A stretch of DNA of 64,000 nucleotides, from positions 208,501-272,500 of the forward strand of contig NZ_CP017477.1 in assembly GCF_001761365.1 (NCBI RefSeq), written 5' to 3'. Below are positions 27,237-35,081 of the stretch, one piece after another. Made by a program: the position numbers and the translations under genes. The stretch comes from Polaribacter vadi. GTDB taxonomy: Bacteria; Bacteroidota; Bacteroidia; Flavobacteriales; Flavobacteriaceae. The stretch's first letter is position 1, and each line of letters begins with the position of its first letter. The notes under the pieces were generated by a model, which was not told the DNA's origin, did no database searches, and was given only the letters and a program-made list of their open reading frames with translations.

Positions 27237-28295
27237 ATGAAAACAAATTTCAACATCAACAGTTTAGTTAGAGAAAACATCAAATCTCTAAAACCTTATT
27301 CATCAGCAAGAGATGAATATAAAGATGCAACTTCTGGCGATATGATTTTTTTGGATGCCAATGAAAATCCGTTTGAAAATGGTGTAAATCGTTATCCAGA
27401 TCCACAACAAAATTCGGTTAAAGAATTATTGTCAGGTATTAAAAATGTTCCTCAAAAAAACATCCTTTTAGGAAATGGAAGTGATGAAGTTTTAGATTTA
27501 ATTTTTAGAGCTTTTTGCGAACCTAAAGAAGACAATATTATTACATTACCACCAACATATGGAATGTATTCGGTTTTAGCGAACATCAATAATATAGAAA
27601 ATAGAGAAGTTTTATTAACGGAAGATTTTCAACCAAAAGTTGCTCAAATTCTAGAGAAGATCAATAAAAACACTAAAATATTGTTTTTATGTTCGCCTAA
27701 TAATCCATCAGGAAATAGTTTTTCGACTGATAAAGTAGAAGAATTATTGCAGAAATTTAATGGTTTAGTAGTTATAGATGAAGCCTATATCGATTTTTCT
27801 GAACAAAGAAGCTGGTTAGAAAGATTAGAAGAATTTCCGAATCTAATTATTACTCAAACCTTATCAAAAGCGTATGGTTTAGCAGGAATTCGTTTAGGAG
27901 TTTGTTATGCATCACAAGAAATTATTGCCATTTTAAACAACATAAAACCACCTTATAACGTAAACGAATTAACGCAGCAAAAAGCAGTTGAACGTTTGCA
28001 AAAAATGGAGGAAGTAACGAATGAAATTTCGGAAATTATTAAAGAAAGAACTTCTTTAATTCATCATTTAAAAGAAATTAATTTTATTACAAAAATTTAT
28101 CCAACAGATTGTAATTTTGTTTTGGTAAAAGTAGATGATGCCACCAAAAGGTACAATCAATTAATTGCAAAAGGTATTGTGATTAGAAATAGAACAAACC
28201 AGCCTTTATGTGAAAACTGTTTGCGATTAACAGTTGGAACTAGATTGGAAAATGAGAGATTGATAAAGGAACTTTTATCAATCTCGAAATCCTGA
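27237..28295 (+). CDS. hisC: Histidinol-phosphate aminotransferase
   Basis: A 352-residue PLP-dependent class II aminotransferase that converts imidazole acetol phosphate to histidinol phosphate. It shows FLDANENPFENGVNRYPDP near the N-terminus, the ILLGNGSDEVLDL phosphate-binding segment, LCSPNNPSGN near 158, the VIDEAYIDF cofactor Asp, and the PLP Lys in TLSKAYGLAGIRLG near 215. C-terminal Arg motif NCLRLTVGT. Length is standard. The spacers on both sides carry palindromic repeats. Confidence 0.97.
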   Translation: MKTNFNINSLVRENIKSLKPYSSARDEYKDATSGDMIFLDANENPFENGVNRYPDPQQNSVKELLSGIKNVPQKNILLGNGSDEVLDLIFRAFCEPKEDNIITLPPTYGMYSVLANINNIENREVLLTEDFQPKVAQILEKINKNTKILFLCSPNNPSGNSFSTDKVEELLQKFNGLVVIDEAYIDFSEQRSWLERLEEFPNLIITQTLSKAYGLAGIRLGVCYASQEIIAILNNIKPPYNVNELTQQKAVERLQKMEEVTNEISEIIKERTSLIHHLKEINFITKIYPTDCNFVLVKVDDATKRYNQLIAKGIVIRNRTNQPLCENCLRLTVGTRLENERLIKELLSISKS

Positions 28296-28306
28296 ACTTG
28301 ATTCAA
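28291..28306. repeat. Degenerate CTGAACTTGTTTCAG copy at hisC end
   Basis: TCCTGAACTTGATTCAA overlaps the last bases of hisC and is a diverged half-palindrome of the family at 25649. Confidence 0.5.
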
Positions 28307-28309
28307 TAG

Positions 28310-28340
28310 ACCTGACAGGTTTTCAAAACCTGTCAGGTTA
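28310..28340. repeat. Palindrome in hisC-hisB spacer, variant of 27191 element
   Basis: A 31-bp inverted repeat has arms GACCTGACAGGTTTT and AAAACCTGTCAGGTT. It differs from the element at 27191-27223 by paired changes (CTCACAGG to CTGACAGG on both arms), i.e. compensatory differences that preserve the hairpin. Confidence 0.8.
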
Positions 28341-28382
28341 GAAAAGAATAATAAACAATTAAATTCTTACAAACCCGAGTAA

Positions 28383-28417
28383 GAGTTCCTTCCCTTTGGG
28401 AAGGTTAGGATGGGCTT
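28383..28417 (+). repeat. TTCCCTTTGGGAA repeat, copy 1 (upstream of hisB)
   Basis: GAGTTCC followed by TTCCCTTTGGGAAGG and TTAGGATGGGCTT. Near-identical copies are at 31527-31560 (same orientation) and 29663-29703, with an inverted copy at 29565-29601. It ends 5 bases before the hisB ATG. Confidence 0.85.
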
Positions 28418-28422
28418 TTAGT

Positions 28423-29562
28423 ATGAGCAAAAAAGTATTATTTATAGACAGAGATGGAACGTTGGTTTTAGAACCACCTGTAGATTATCAATTAGATAGT
28501 TTAGAAAAGTTAGAGTATTATCCTAAAGTTTTTCAATTTATGGCAAAAATTGCTGCTGAATTGGAATACGAATTGGTTATGATTACCAATCAAGATGGCT
28601 TGGGAACAGACTCTTTTCCTGAAGATACTTTTTGGCCAGCTCAAAATAAAATAATCGATGCTTTTGCTAAAGAAGGGGTTGTTTTTTCTGAGGTTTTTAT
28701 TGATAAAACATTCCCTCATGAAAATGCTGAAACCAGAAAACCAAGAACAGGTTTGCTAACAAAATATTTTTCTGAAGAGTATGATTTGGAAAACTCGTTT
28801 GTTTTAGGAGATCGAATTACAGACATGGAATTGGCTAAAAATCTGGGAGCAAAAGGAATTTTCTTATCAGAAAATCCAGATTTAGGAGCTGACGAAATTG
28901 AAACGTCTAAACAAGAAATTATAGATTGCATCGCTTTAACTTCTACTGATTGGTCAGAAATTTATCAATTTTTAAAATTGAAAGATAGAGTTGTAGAAAT
29001 TACCAGAAATACAAATGAAACCAAAATTTACATCCAACTAAATTTAGATGGTTCAGGTAAAAATGATATTTCTACAGGATTGCATTTTTTCGATCATATG
29101 TTAGACCAAATTGGGAGGCATGGAAATATGGATTTAACTATAAAAGTAGATGGCGATTTAGAGGTTGATGAACATCATACTATAGAAGATACCATGATTG
29201 CTTTTGGGGAGTTATTCAACAAAGCATTAGGGAATAAATTAGGTATAGAACGTTATGGTTTTTGCTTGCCAATGGACGATTGTTTAGCGCAAGTTGCAGT
29301 CGATTTTGGAGGTAGAAACTGGTTAGAATGGGATGCAGAATTCAAAAGAGAAAAAATTGGTGATATGCCAACAGAAATGTTTTATCATTTGTTTAAATCG
29401 TTTACTGATGGTGCAAAATGCAACTTAAATATCAAAGCAGAAGGCACAAACGAACATCATAAAATTGAAGGAATTTTCAAAGCTTTTGCAAAAGCGATGA
29501 AAATGGCTGTAAAAAGAGATGCAAATAAAATGTTTTTGCCATCTACAAAAGGAATGTTGTAG
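28423..29562 (+). CDS. hisB: Bifunctional histidinol-phosphatase / imidazoleglycerol-phosphate dehydratase
   Basis: A 379-residue fusion. Residues 1-~175 are a HAD phosphatase with nucleophile motif FIDRDGT and the later [18 protein letters not shown], carrying out histidinol-phosphate dephosphorylation. Residues ~190-379 are the dehydratase, with metal-binding [23 protein letters not shown] and [16 protein letters not shown]. The ATG at 28423 ([12 protein letters not shown]) is chosen because the upstream in-frame ATG at 28396 would translate the palindromic repeat. This E. coli-type fusion is usual in Bacteroidota. Confidence 0.97.
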   Translation: MSKKVLFIDRDGTLVLEPPVDYQLDSLEKLEYYPKVFQFMAKIAAELEYELVMITNQDGLGTDSFPEDTFWPAQNKIIDAFAKEGVVFSEVFIDKTFPHENAETRKPRTGLLTKYFSEEYDLENSFVLGDRITDMELAKNLGAKGIFLSENPDLGADEIETSKQEIIDCIALTSTDWSEIYQFLKLKDRVVEITRNTNETKIYIQLNLDGSGKNDISTGLHFFDHMLDQIGRHGNMDLTIKVDGDLEVDEHHTIEDTMIAFGELFNKALGNKLGIERYGFCLPMDDCLAQVAVDFGGRNWLEWDAEFKREKIGDMPTEMFYHLFKSFTDGAKCNLNIKAEGTNEHHKIEGIFKAFAKAMKMAVKRDANKMFLPSTKGML

Positions 29563-29564
29563 AG

Positions 29565-29601
29565 AAGCCCATCTTAATCTTCCCAAAGGGAAGAAACACT
29601 C
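29565..29601 (-). repeat. TTCCCTTTGGGAA repeat, copy 2 (inverted, after hisB)
   Basis: AAGCCCATCTTAATCTTCCC followed by AAAGGGAAGAAACACTC is the inverse of copy 1 with a few changes. It starts 2 bases after the hisB stop, so hisB is bracketed by inverted copies. Confidence 0.82.
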
Positions 29602-29630
29602 TTGTGTTAGCAAGTTTATAATTTAAAATA

Positions 29631-30281
29631 ATGACTAAAGAAATATCAAATAATAAAAGTACGAGTGAGAGTTCTTCCCCTTTGGGGAAGTTAGATGGGG
29701 CTTCAGTTGTGATAATTAATTACGGAGCAGGAAACATTAAAAGTATTCAATTTGCTTTTAAAAGACTGGGAGTTGATGCAGTTTTATCAAACAATATTGA
29801 TGAAATAAAAGCAGCAGATAAAGTAATTTTTCCTGGAGTTGGAGAAGCAAGTTCTGCCATGAAAATGTTGCAAGAAAGTGGATTGGACACATTAATTCCT
29901 ACGTTAAAACAACCTGTTTTAGGAATTTGTTTAGGAATGCAATTGATGTGCAATTCCTCTGAAGAAGGAAATACAAAAGGACTTGGAATTTTTAATGTGG
30001 ATGTAAAAAAGTTTTCTAAGGATGTAAAAGTTCCGCAAATGGGTTGGAATGTAATTGCTGATTTAAAATCTGATTTATTTTCAGGAATTAAAGACAAAGA
30101 ATTTATGTATTTGGTACATAGTTTTTATGCCGAAAAATGTGCTGAAATGATTGCAACCACAGATTATGAAATTGAATATGCATCTGCTTTACAAAAAGAT
30201 AATTTTTATGGAGTTCAGTTTCACCCAGAGAAATCTGGAATTATAGGTTCAAAAATTCTTGAGAATTTTTTGAAGCTATAA
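29631..30281 (+). CDS. hisH: Imidazole glycerol phosphate synthase subunit HisH
   Basis: A 216-residue class I glutamine amidotransferase that supplies ammonia to HisF. The catalytic triad is visible: Cys in GICLGMQLMC (~residue 104), and His and Glu in GVQFHPEKSG near the end. HisH proteins normally begin at VVIINYGAGN; here 25 residues precede it, and residues ~12-25 (ESSSPLGKLDGAS) are encoded by a palindromic repeat copy (29663-29703). Translation may start at the ATG 29631 with this extension or at the GTG at 29709. The extension is not family-like. Confidence 0.95.
   Translation: MTKEISNNKSTSESSSPLGKLDGASVVIINYGAGNIKSIQFAFKRLGVDAVLSNNIDEIKAADKVIFPGVGEASSAMKMLQESGLDTLIPTLKQPVLGICLGMQLMCNSSEEGNTKGLGIFNVDVKKFSKDVKVPQMGWNVIADLKSDLFSGIKDKEFMYLVHSFYAEKCAEMIATTDYEIEYASALQKDNFYGVQFHPEKSGIIGSKILENFLKL
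29663..29703 (+). repeat. TTCCCTTTGGGAA repeat, copy 3 (inside hisH 5' end)
   Basis: GAGAGTTCTTCCCC followed by TTTGGGGAAG and TTAGATGGGGCTT lies in the open frame upstream of the conserved HisH start. It faces copy 2 at 29565-29601, so the two form an inverted pair about 60 bp apart. Confidence 0.82.
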
Positions 30282-30286
30282 TTTCA

Positions 30287-30305
30287 TTCTGAACTTGTTT
30301 CAGAA
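30287..30305. repeat. CTGAACTTGTTTCAG palindrome on the left of the GIY-YIG gene
   Basis: TTCTGAACTTGTTTCAGAA starts 6 bases after the hisH stop. It is the left flank of the GIY-YIG gene; the right flank at 30614 is the reverse orientation. Confidence 0.8.
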
Positions 30306-30333
30306 AATTTAATTTTAAACTAACAAATTTTAA

Positions 30334-30609
30334 TTGAATTATTATTGTTACATTTTATCAAATAAAAATAGAACTTTACTTTATGTTGGTTCTACTAGAG
30401 ACTTAGAAAAAAGAATTAAAGTTCATAAGTCTGGAAATGGAGCTAATTTTACAAGAAAGTATAATGTTTTTGAATTGATTTATTTTGAAACATTTGAAGA
30501 TAATAAAATGGCTAGAAAAAGAGAAAGTCAATTGAAGAATTGGCATAAAGAATGGAAATGGAATTTGGTTAAAAAATCGAATCCAGATTTAAAAATATTA
30601 GAAATATAA
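30334..30609 (+). CDS. Single-domain GIY-YIG nuclease, TTG start, inside his operon
   Basis: A 91-residue protein that is almost only a GIY-YIG domain: YYCYILSNKNRTLLYVGST (the GIY...YVG pair), then the helix with the catalytic Arg (DLEKRIKVHKSG), GANFTRKY, ELIYFETFEDNKMARKRESQLKNW with the metal-binding Glu, and a basic C-terminus. It resembles the UPF0213/YhbQ type. The start is TTG at 30334; no ATG is available at the family N-terminus. It lies between hisH and hisA, has no role in histidine synthesis, and is bracketed 28 bp upstream and 4 bp downstream by inverted copies of a palindrome, which suggests insertion as a unit. Confidence 0.88.
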   Translation: MNYYCYILSNKNRTLLYVGSTRDLEKRIKVHKSGNGANFTRKYNVFELIYFETFEDNKMARKRESQLKNWHKEWKWNLVKKSNPDLKILEI

Positions 30610-30613
30610 TAAA

Positions 30614-30636
30614 AACCCTGAAACAAGTTCAGGGTT
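30614..30636. repeat. CCCTGAAACAAGTTCAGGG palindrome on the right of the GIY-YIG gene
   Basis: AACCCTGAAACAAGTTCAGG with GTT is the reverse orientation of the element at 30287, with changed outer arm bases (CC/GG) that still pair. It starts 4 bases after the GIY-YIG stop. Confidence 0.8.
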
Positions 30637-30653
30637 GATTAACAAGTTAATCA

Positions 30654-31391
30654 ATGAGAATAATTCCAGCCATAGATATTATTGACGGAAAATGTGTTCG
30701 TTTAACAAAAGGCGATTACACTACCAAGAAAATATACAATGAAAATCCGCTTGAAGTTGCCAAAGAATTTGAAGCTGCAGGAATCGAATATTTACATGTT
30801 GTAGATTTAGATGGCGCAAAAGCTAGTGAGATTATCAACTATAAAGTTTTAGAGCAAATTGCATCAAAAACCAATTTAAAGATTGATTTTGGTGGTGGTT
30901 TAAAATCGGATAAAGATTTGGAAATTGCTTTTAATTCTGGTGCAAATCAGATTACTGGAGGAAGTATTGCTGTGAAAAATGCAGAAATTTTTGAAAGCTG
31001 GATTGCAACTTATGGATCCCAAAAAATAATTTTAGGAGCCGATTTTTATCCAGATAATTCAGGAGGAAAAATTGCGACAAATGGCTGGCAAGAAGAAAGT
31101 GCTTTAGAATTAATTCCGTTTATTGCAGATTATCAGCAAAAAGGAATTCAATACATAATTTGTACGGATATTTCTAAAGACGGAATGTTACAAGGACCAA
31201 GTTTCGATGTGTATCAACAGATTTTATCCGAAGTAAAAAATATAAAACTAATTGCTTCTGGTGGAATTTCAACGTTTGATGAATTGCCGAAATTAGCAGC
31301 ATTAGGTTGTGAAGGTGTAATTATTGGAAAAGCGATTTATGAGAATAAGATTAGCTTAAAACAATTGGAGAAATTTATCTTAAATAACTAA
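30654..31391 (+). CDS. hisA: Phosphoribosylformimino-AICAR ribotide isomerase
   Basis: A 245-residue TIM-barrel enzyme (Amadori isomerase) converting ProFAR to PRFAR. It begins [21 protein letters not shown] with the catalytic Asp in PAID, and has [22 protein letters not shown], the second catalytic Asp in [15 protein letters not shown] near 170, and the phosphate-binding [13 protein letters not shown] and [10 protein letters not shown]. Length is standard. Separated from hisH by the GIY-YIG insertion. Confidence 0.97.
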   Translation: MRIIPAIDIIDGKCVRLTKGDYTTKKIYNENPLEVAKEFEAAGIEYLHVVDLDGAKASEIINYKVLEQIASKTNLKIDFGGGLKSDKDLEIAFNSGANQITGGSIAVKNAEIFESWIATYGSQKIILGADFYPDNSGGKIATNGWQEESALELIPFIADYQQKGIQYIICTDISKDGMLQGPSFDVYQQILSEVKNIKLIASGGISTFDELPKLAALGCEGVIIGKAIYENKISLKQLEKFILNN

Positions 31392-31423
31392 ATGTTATTT
31401 CGATTTATTTCTGAATTATAAAA

Positions 31424-31471
31424 AGTTCTCGATACAATTTCGATAAAAAATCGAAATCACTCGAACTGACA
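31424..31471. repeat. TCTCGA...TCGAACTGACA hairpin repeat, hisA-hisF spacer
   Basis: AGTTCTCGATACAATTTCG followed by ATAAAAAATCGAAATCACTC and GAACTGACA. The inner arms ATTTCGAT/ATCGAAAT form a hairpin, and the outer TCTCGA/TCGA.AC elements resemble the family at 32326. The hisA-hisF gap (169 bp) holds only this and copy 4. Confidence 0.7.
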
Positions 31472-31526
31472 TTATGGATAAATTTATTTAAAATAATATC
31501 CATAATTATAAAAATATTAACGAATT

Positions 31527-31560
31527 AGTTCCTTCCCTTTGGGAAGGTTAGGATGGGCTT
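31527..31560 (+). repeat. TTCCCTTTGGGAA repeat, copy 4 (abuts hisF)
   Basis: TTAGTTCCTTCCCTTTGGGA followed by AGGTTAGGATGGGCTT runs directly into the ATG of hisF at 31561. It is nearly identical to copy 1 before hisB. Confidence 0.85.
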
Positions 31561-32316
31561 ATGTTAACAAAAAGAATAATACCTTGTTTAGATATTAAAA
31601 ACGGAAGAACTGTAAAAGGTGTTAATTTCGTGAATTTAATTGATGCTGGAGATCCTGTAGTTTTGGCAAAACAATATGCAGATTTAGGCGCAGATGAACT
31701 CGTTTTTTTAGATATTTCTGCAACCTTAGAAGGTAGAAAAACCATGCGTGAAATGGTTTTGAAAGTTGCTGAACAAGTAAATATTCCGTTTACAGTTGGT
31801 GGAGGAATTTCATCAGTAGAAGATGTAGATGTACTTTTAAACTGTGGTGCAGATAAAGTTTCTATCAATTCATCTGCAGTAAAAAGACCTGATTTAGTAA
31901 ACGAATTGGCAGATAAATTTGGGAGTCAATGTGTGGTTGTTGCTATTGATGCAAAACAAATTGAGGGAGAATGGTTTGTGCATTTGGCAGGAGGAACCAT
32001 CCCAACAGAATTGAATTTATTTGATTGGGCAAAGGAAGTTGAAAAACGTGGTGCAGGAGAAATTTTATTCACTTCTATGAATAATGATGGTACAAAAGCA
32101 GGTTTTGCAAATGAAGCTTTGGCTAAATTATCTACAGAATTGAATATTCCAATTATTGCTTCTGGTGGAGCAGGAACTGTACAGCATTTTATTGATACTT
32201 TTGTAGAAGGGAAATCGGATGCAGCTTTAGCAGCAAGCGTTTTTCATTTTGGGGAAATTCCGATTTTGGAATTAAAACAAGAATTGAAAGAGCATAATAT
32301 TCCAGTTAGAATATAA
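31561..32316 (+). CDS. hisF: Imidazole glycerol phosphate synthase subunit HisF
   Basis: A 251-residue TIM-barrel cyclase that uses HisH-derived ammonia to make imidazole glycerol phosphate and AICAR. Signatures are [20 protein letters not shown] at the N-terminus (catalytic Asp in CLD), [24 protein letters not shown], the second catalytic Asp in [13 protein letters not shown], and [11 protein letters not shown]. The ATG directly follows a palindromic repeat, so its ribosome-binding region is repeat-derived. Confidence 0.98.
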   Translation: MLTKRIIPCLDIKNGRTVKGVNFVNLIDAGDPVVLAKQYADLGADELVFLDISATLEGRKTMREMVLKVAEQVNIPFTVGGGISSVEDVDVLLNCGADKVSINSSAVKRPDLVNELADKFGSQCVVVAIDAKQIEGEWFVHLAGGTIPTELNLFDWAKEVEKRGAGEILFTSMNNDGTKAGFANEALAKLSTELNIPIIASGGAGTVQHFIDTFVEGKSDAALAASVFHFGEIPILELKQELKEHNIPVRI

Positions 32317-32325
32317 AATGTCAGT

Positions 32326-32368
32326 TCGAGCGCAGTCGAGAACTATTAACTTGTCGACTGCGCTCGAA
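32326..32368. repeat. Inverted pair of TCGAGCGCAGTCGA repeats, hisF-hisIE spacer
   Basis: TTCGAGCGCAGTCGAGAA (32326-32343) is followed by its inverse TTGTCGACTGCGCTCGAAG (32351-32369). The two arms can fold into one long hairpin about 20 bp before hisIE. The same core interrupts pyrD. Confidence 0.85.
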
Positions 32369-32388
32369 GAGACACTAAAACAAAAAAT

Positions 32389-32988
32389 ATGAACATAGAT
32401 TTCAATAAAAATAATGATGGTTTAGTGCCAGCAATCATTCAAGATGCCACCACAAAAAATGTGTTGATGTTGGGTTATATGAATGAAGAAGCCTTTTTAA
32501 AAACGAATGAAACTAAACTAGTTACTTTTTTTAGTAGAACAAAAAAGCGTTTGTGGACCAAAGGTGAGGAAAGTGGCAATGTGTTGAATTTGGTTGCTAT
32601 AAAACTAGATTGTGACAATGATACATTGTTGATTTCTGTGAACCCTAAAGGACCAACTTGCCATACAGGAACAGATACTTGTTGGGCTGAAGAAAACAAT
32701 TCTAATTTTGGATTTTTATCAACTTTAGAAAACGTAATTACAGAAAGAGTTGCCAATAAAGACACTCAAAAATCTTATGTAGCAAGTTTGTTTGATAAAG
32801 GCATCAATAAAATAGCGCAAAAAGTAGGTGAGGAAGCTGTGGAAACTGTTATTGAAGCTATGGATACTAATGATGAATTATTCTTGTACGAATCTGCAGA
32901 TCTGTTATTTCATTATTTAATGTTATTGCAAGCGAAAGGCTTTACTTTAAAAGATATAGAAGCTGAATTGATAAAAAGACAAAAGTAA
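32389..32988 (+). CDS. hisI: Bifunctional phosphoribosyl-AMP cyclohydrolase / phosphoribosyl-ATP pyrophosphatase
   Basis: A 199-residue HisIE fusion covering steps 2 and 3 of the pathway. Residues ~1-105 are the cyclohydrolase (MLGYMNEEAF, the metal-binding DCDNDTLL, GPTCHTGTDTCW). Residues ~110-199 are the pyrophosphohydrolase (SLFDKGINKIAQKVGEEAVETVIEA, YESADLLFHYLMLL). It is the last gene of the operon, as in the standard order GDCBHAF(IE). Only 13 bases separate its stop from the end of the convergent lipoprotein gene. Confidence 0.97.
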   Translation: MNIDFNKNNDGLVPAIIQDATTKNVLMLGYMNEEAFLKTNETKLVTFFSRTKKRLWTKGEESGNVLNLVAIKLDCDNDTLLISVNPKGPTCHTGTDTCWAEENNSNFGFLSTLENVITERVANKDTQKSYVASLFDKGINKIAQKVGEEAVETVIEAMDTNDELFLYESADLLFHYLMLLQAKGFTLKDIEAELIKRQK

Positions 32989-33001
32989 CGTTTTTTAAAA
33001 T

Positions 33002-33496
33002 TTATGGAACTGCTGTAAAAACAATGGTTTTACCATAATTAGGATATTCACCTGATGCAAAAACCATTCTAGTTTCACTAATTTCTTCTAATTCTAGCGT
33101 AAAAATTCGAGTTGTGAATTTTTCATTGAAACTTTCTCCTCTACTTACGTTTAAATAAATTTTACCAATATCGTCGTAAAATTGATAAGATAAAGTAGCT
33201 TGCTGATCTGTTGGATTATCATAGAAACAAGAGCTATTACCTAGTGTTGTTTGAACTTCTTTTTTATCATCAAAAAATGTAAATTCATCATCTGTATAAC
33301 AATCGTTATATTCACTTAAAATGTTAGATTCATAGTTTATAAAAAAGCTTTCAACTAACCATTTTTTAGAACTATTTGCATGTAGTTTTTGTAAATCATT
33401 TGTGTTATATCTCACATCTAGTTCGTTATCGTCTTTACTACAGTTAGAAAAAAATAAAGTTGAAATAATTAAGACTAAAGAGTAAATACGTTTCAT
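33002..33496 (-). CDS. Small lipoprotein of unknown function
   Basis: A 164-residue exported lipoprotein (MKRIYSLVLIISTLFFSNCSKDD; Cys near residue 19). The mature part has features of the lipocalin-like fold common in Bacteroidota lipoproteins: an N-terminal KKWLVESFFIN strand followed by alternating strands (EFTFFDDKKEVQTT; ATLSYQFYDD; RMVFASGEY). No ligand can be inferred. Convergent with hisIE. Confidence 0.72.
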   Translation of the reverse strand: MKRIYSLVLIISTLFFSNCSKDDNELDVRYNTNDLQKLHANSSKKWLVESFFINYESNILSEYNDCYTDDEFTFFDDKKEVQTTLGNSSCFYDNPTDQQATLSYQFYDDIGKIYLNVSRGESFNEKFTTRIFTLELEEISETRMVFASGEYPNYGKTIVFTAVP

Positions 33497-33584
33497 AGAG
33501 TAGGTTTTGTTTGAAAAATTTATAAATAAACAATTATGATGCCAAATGTATATTCTTTTTTGAAAATTAAAAAAACAATATAGA

Positions 33585-35081
33585 TTAACTATTGATCAAC
33601 TTTAAAGTCACTAAATACACATCTTGTTTCGTCATTTTTGCTTTTAACCAAGCAAAGAAACTCATCATAAAAATGTCTTCTTTTTCTTTATCAATAAAAT
33701 TGAAAGATGTTTCTACTTTATTATAAAATTCTTTTGAACTTGCTGTTTCTGGGTTTTTATAATAGATTTCTACCAATTTTAAATAAGCAATTACATTCTC
33801 TTGATTTATTTCTTTTAAGTGTTTAAAGTAATTTTTTTTGAAACTTTTTAAACGAGATTCTACCAAATTTATATTTCCACAATCTATTTGTAGTAAAATA
33901 TCAATTAAATTCTTTTTAATCGTCCAAACTAAACCTGCTTTTTCAAGATACCATTTGTCTGTATGGTATAATTTGGAAAGTAAATTTTGTGCTTTTGTTA
34001 AAGATTTATTTTGATAATAGCATACAATTAAAGATAAATAAATATCCAATTGATGAATAATATTGATGTTTTTTTTATCAATAGAATTCTCTAAAAGCTG
34101 AATTGCTTCTTCTTGTTTTTCTGTATAATTATAATTCAAAGCAAGTAACAAATCGTGTTTTGAAGAAAATTCTTTCAAATATTTTTGCTTGTTTTCTTGC
34201 ATGTAAAAATTCATCAATTCTAAATATTTTAAAGATTGATTGAACTTTTTATTTCTGAAAAATATGTTAGAGATTAAGTATAGAATTTCTATGTGATAAT
34301 ACGTTTGTTTGTTTTTAGCCGTATGGTTTTTTACAATTTTATAAGTGTCTACAGCAAAATTTGTTATGTTGTAATAATCGAATTTTTGAGAAGAAGAAAT
34401 TGTGGTTATTTGTAAAAGTTGATATAATGATTTGAAAGAAAGTAAGCTTATGTCTAAATTATTTTGTTCTTTTAAGGTGCTTTCAATTAGCTTTTTAATA
34501 TCAATAGTTGTTTTCTTTTGTTGATAATCATTTAGCGATTTCCTGATTTTAGCATACGCAATATTTAAATTATCTTCTTGAATTAACTGCTGCTGATTCT
34601 CTTTAAAGTTATGAATAATCTCCTCTAAATTTAAAGTTTCATATTGATGTGCATATTGTATTTTAGTATGATAAATTTCATTTAAAATTGAAAATAATTG
34701 ATGTTCAGTAGCAACAATTCTAGCTTTCTCTAAAATTTGGTATCCGACTTCTATTTGCTGTTTTTGAAGAAAATTTCTTGCAGCAATAATATATTTTATC
34801 AATCGAATATCTAAAGAATTTTCTTCTTTGATGCTTGTATTTGCAGTAAAATCGATTAAAGATTGAAACAAACGTTTTCTTAAAGCATGCAAAGCTACTT
34901 TGTTTTGTTTCCCGTAAATTTTTTCTGATATTTCTTGAGAAGAAAAATTATCTATTAATAATAGTTTTACTAATTGAATGTTTTTAGCGTCTTTTCGCTT
35001 GTTCTTTTTATCTAAATAATTGATAAAGTCTTGTTGTTTATCCTTGTTTAGAGTTCTTAGAATTTCATTTAAATGAATCAT
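33585..35081 (-). CDS. Large helical-repeat protein of unknown function
   Basis: A 498-residue, predominantly alpha-helical, Lys/Gln/Asn-rich cytoplasmic-type protein without signal peptide. TPR-like pairs are visible in the middle and C-terminal parts (NKKFNQSLKYLELMNFYMQENK; EKQEEAIQLLENSIDKKN; QNKSLTKAQNLLSKLYH). The N-terminal ~80 residues (LNKDKQQDFINYLDKKNKRKD; IDNFSSQEISEKIYGKQNKV) may bind a partner. No domain name can be given. It appears to be a stand-alone gene. Confidence 0.75.
   Translation of the reverse strand: MIHLNEILRTLNKDKQQDFINYLDKKNKRKDAKNIQLVKLLLIDNFSSQEISEKIYGKQNKVALHALRKRLFQSLIDFTANTSIKEENSLDIRLIKYIIAARNFLQKQQIEVGYQILEKARIVATEHQLFSILNEIYHTKIQYAHQYETLNLEEIIHNFKENQQQLIQEDNLNIAYAKIRKSLNDYQQKKTTIDIKKLIESTLKEQNNLDISLLSFKSLYQLLQITTISSSQKFDYYNITNFAVDTYKIVKNHTAKNKQTYYHIEILYLISNIFFRNKKFNQSLKYLELMNFYMQENKQKYLKEFSSKHDLLLALNYNYTEKQEEAIQLLENSIDKKNINIIHQLDIYLSLIVCYYQNKSLTKAQNLLSKLYHTDKWYLEKAGLVWTIKKNLIDILLQIDCGNINLVESRLKSFKKNYFKHLKEINQENVIAYLKLVEIYYKNPETASSKEFYNKVETSFNFIDKEKEDIFMMSFFAWLKAKMTKQDVYLVTLKLINS

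Noticed and set aside
28396..28422. Upstream ATG of hisB
   Set aside because: The added residues are encoded by the palindromic repeat and are not part of any HisB; the ATG at 28423 fits the family.
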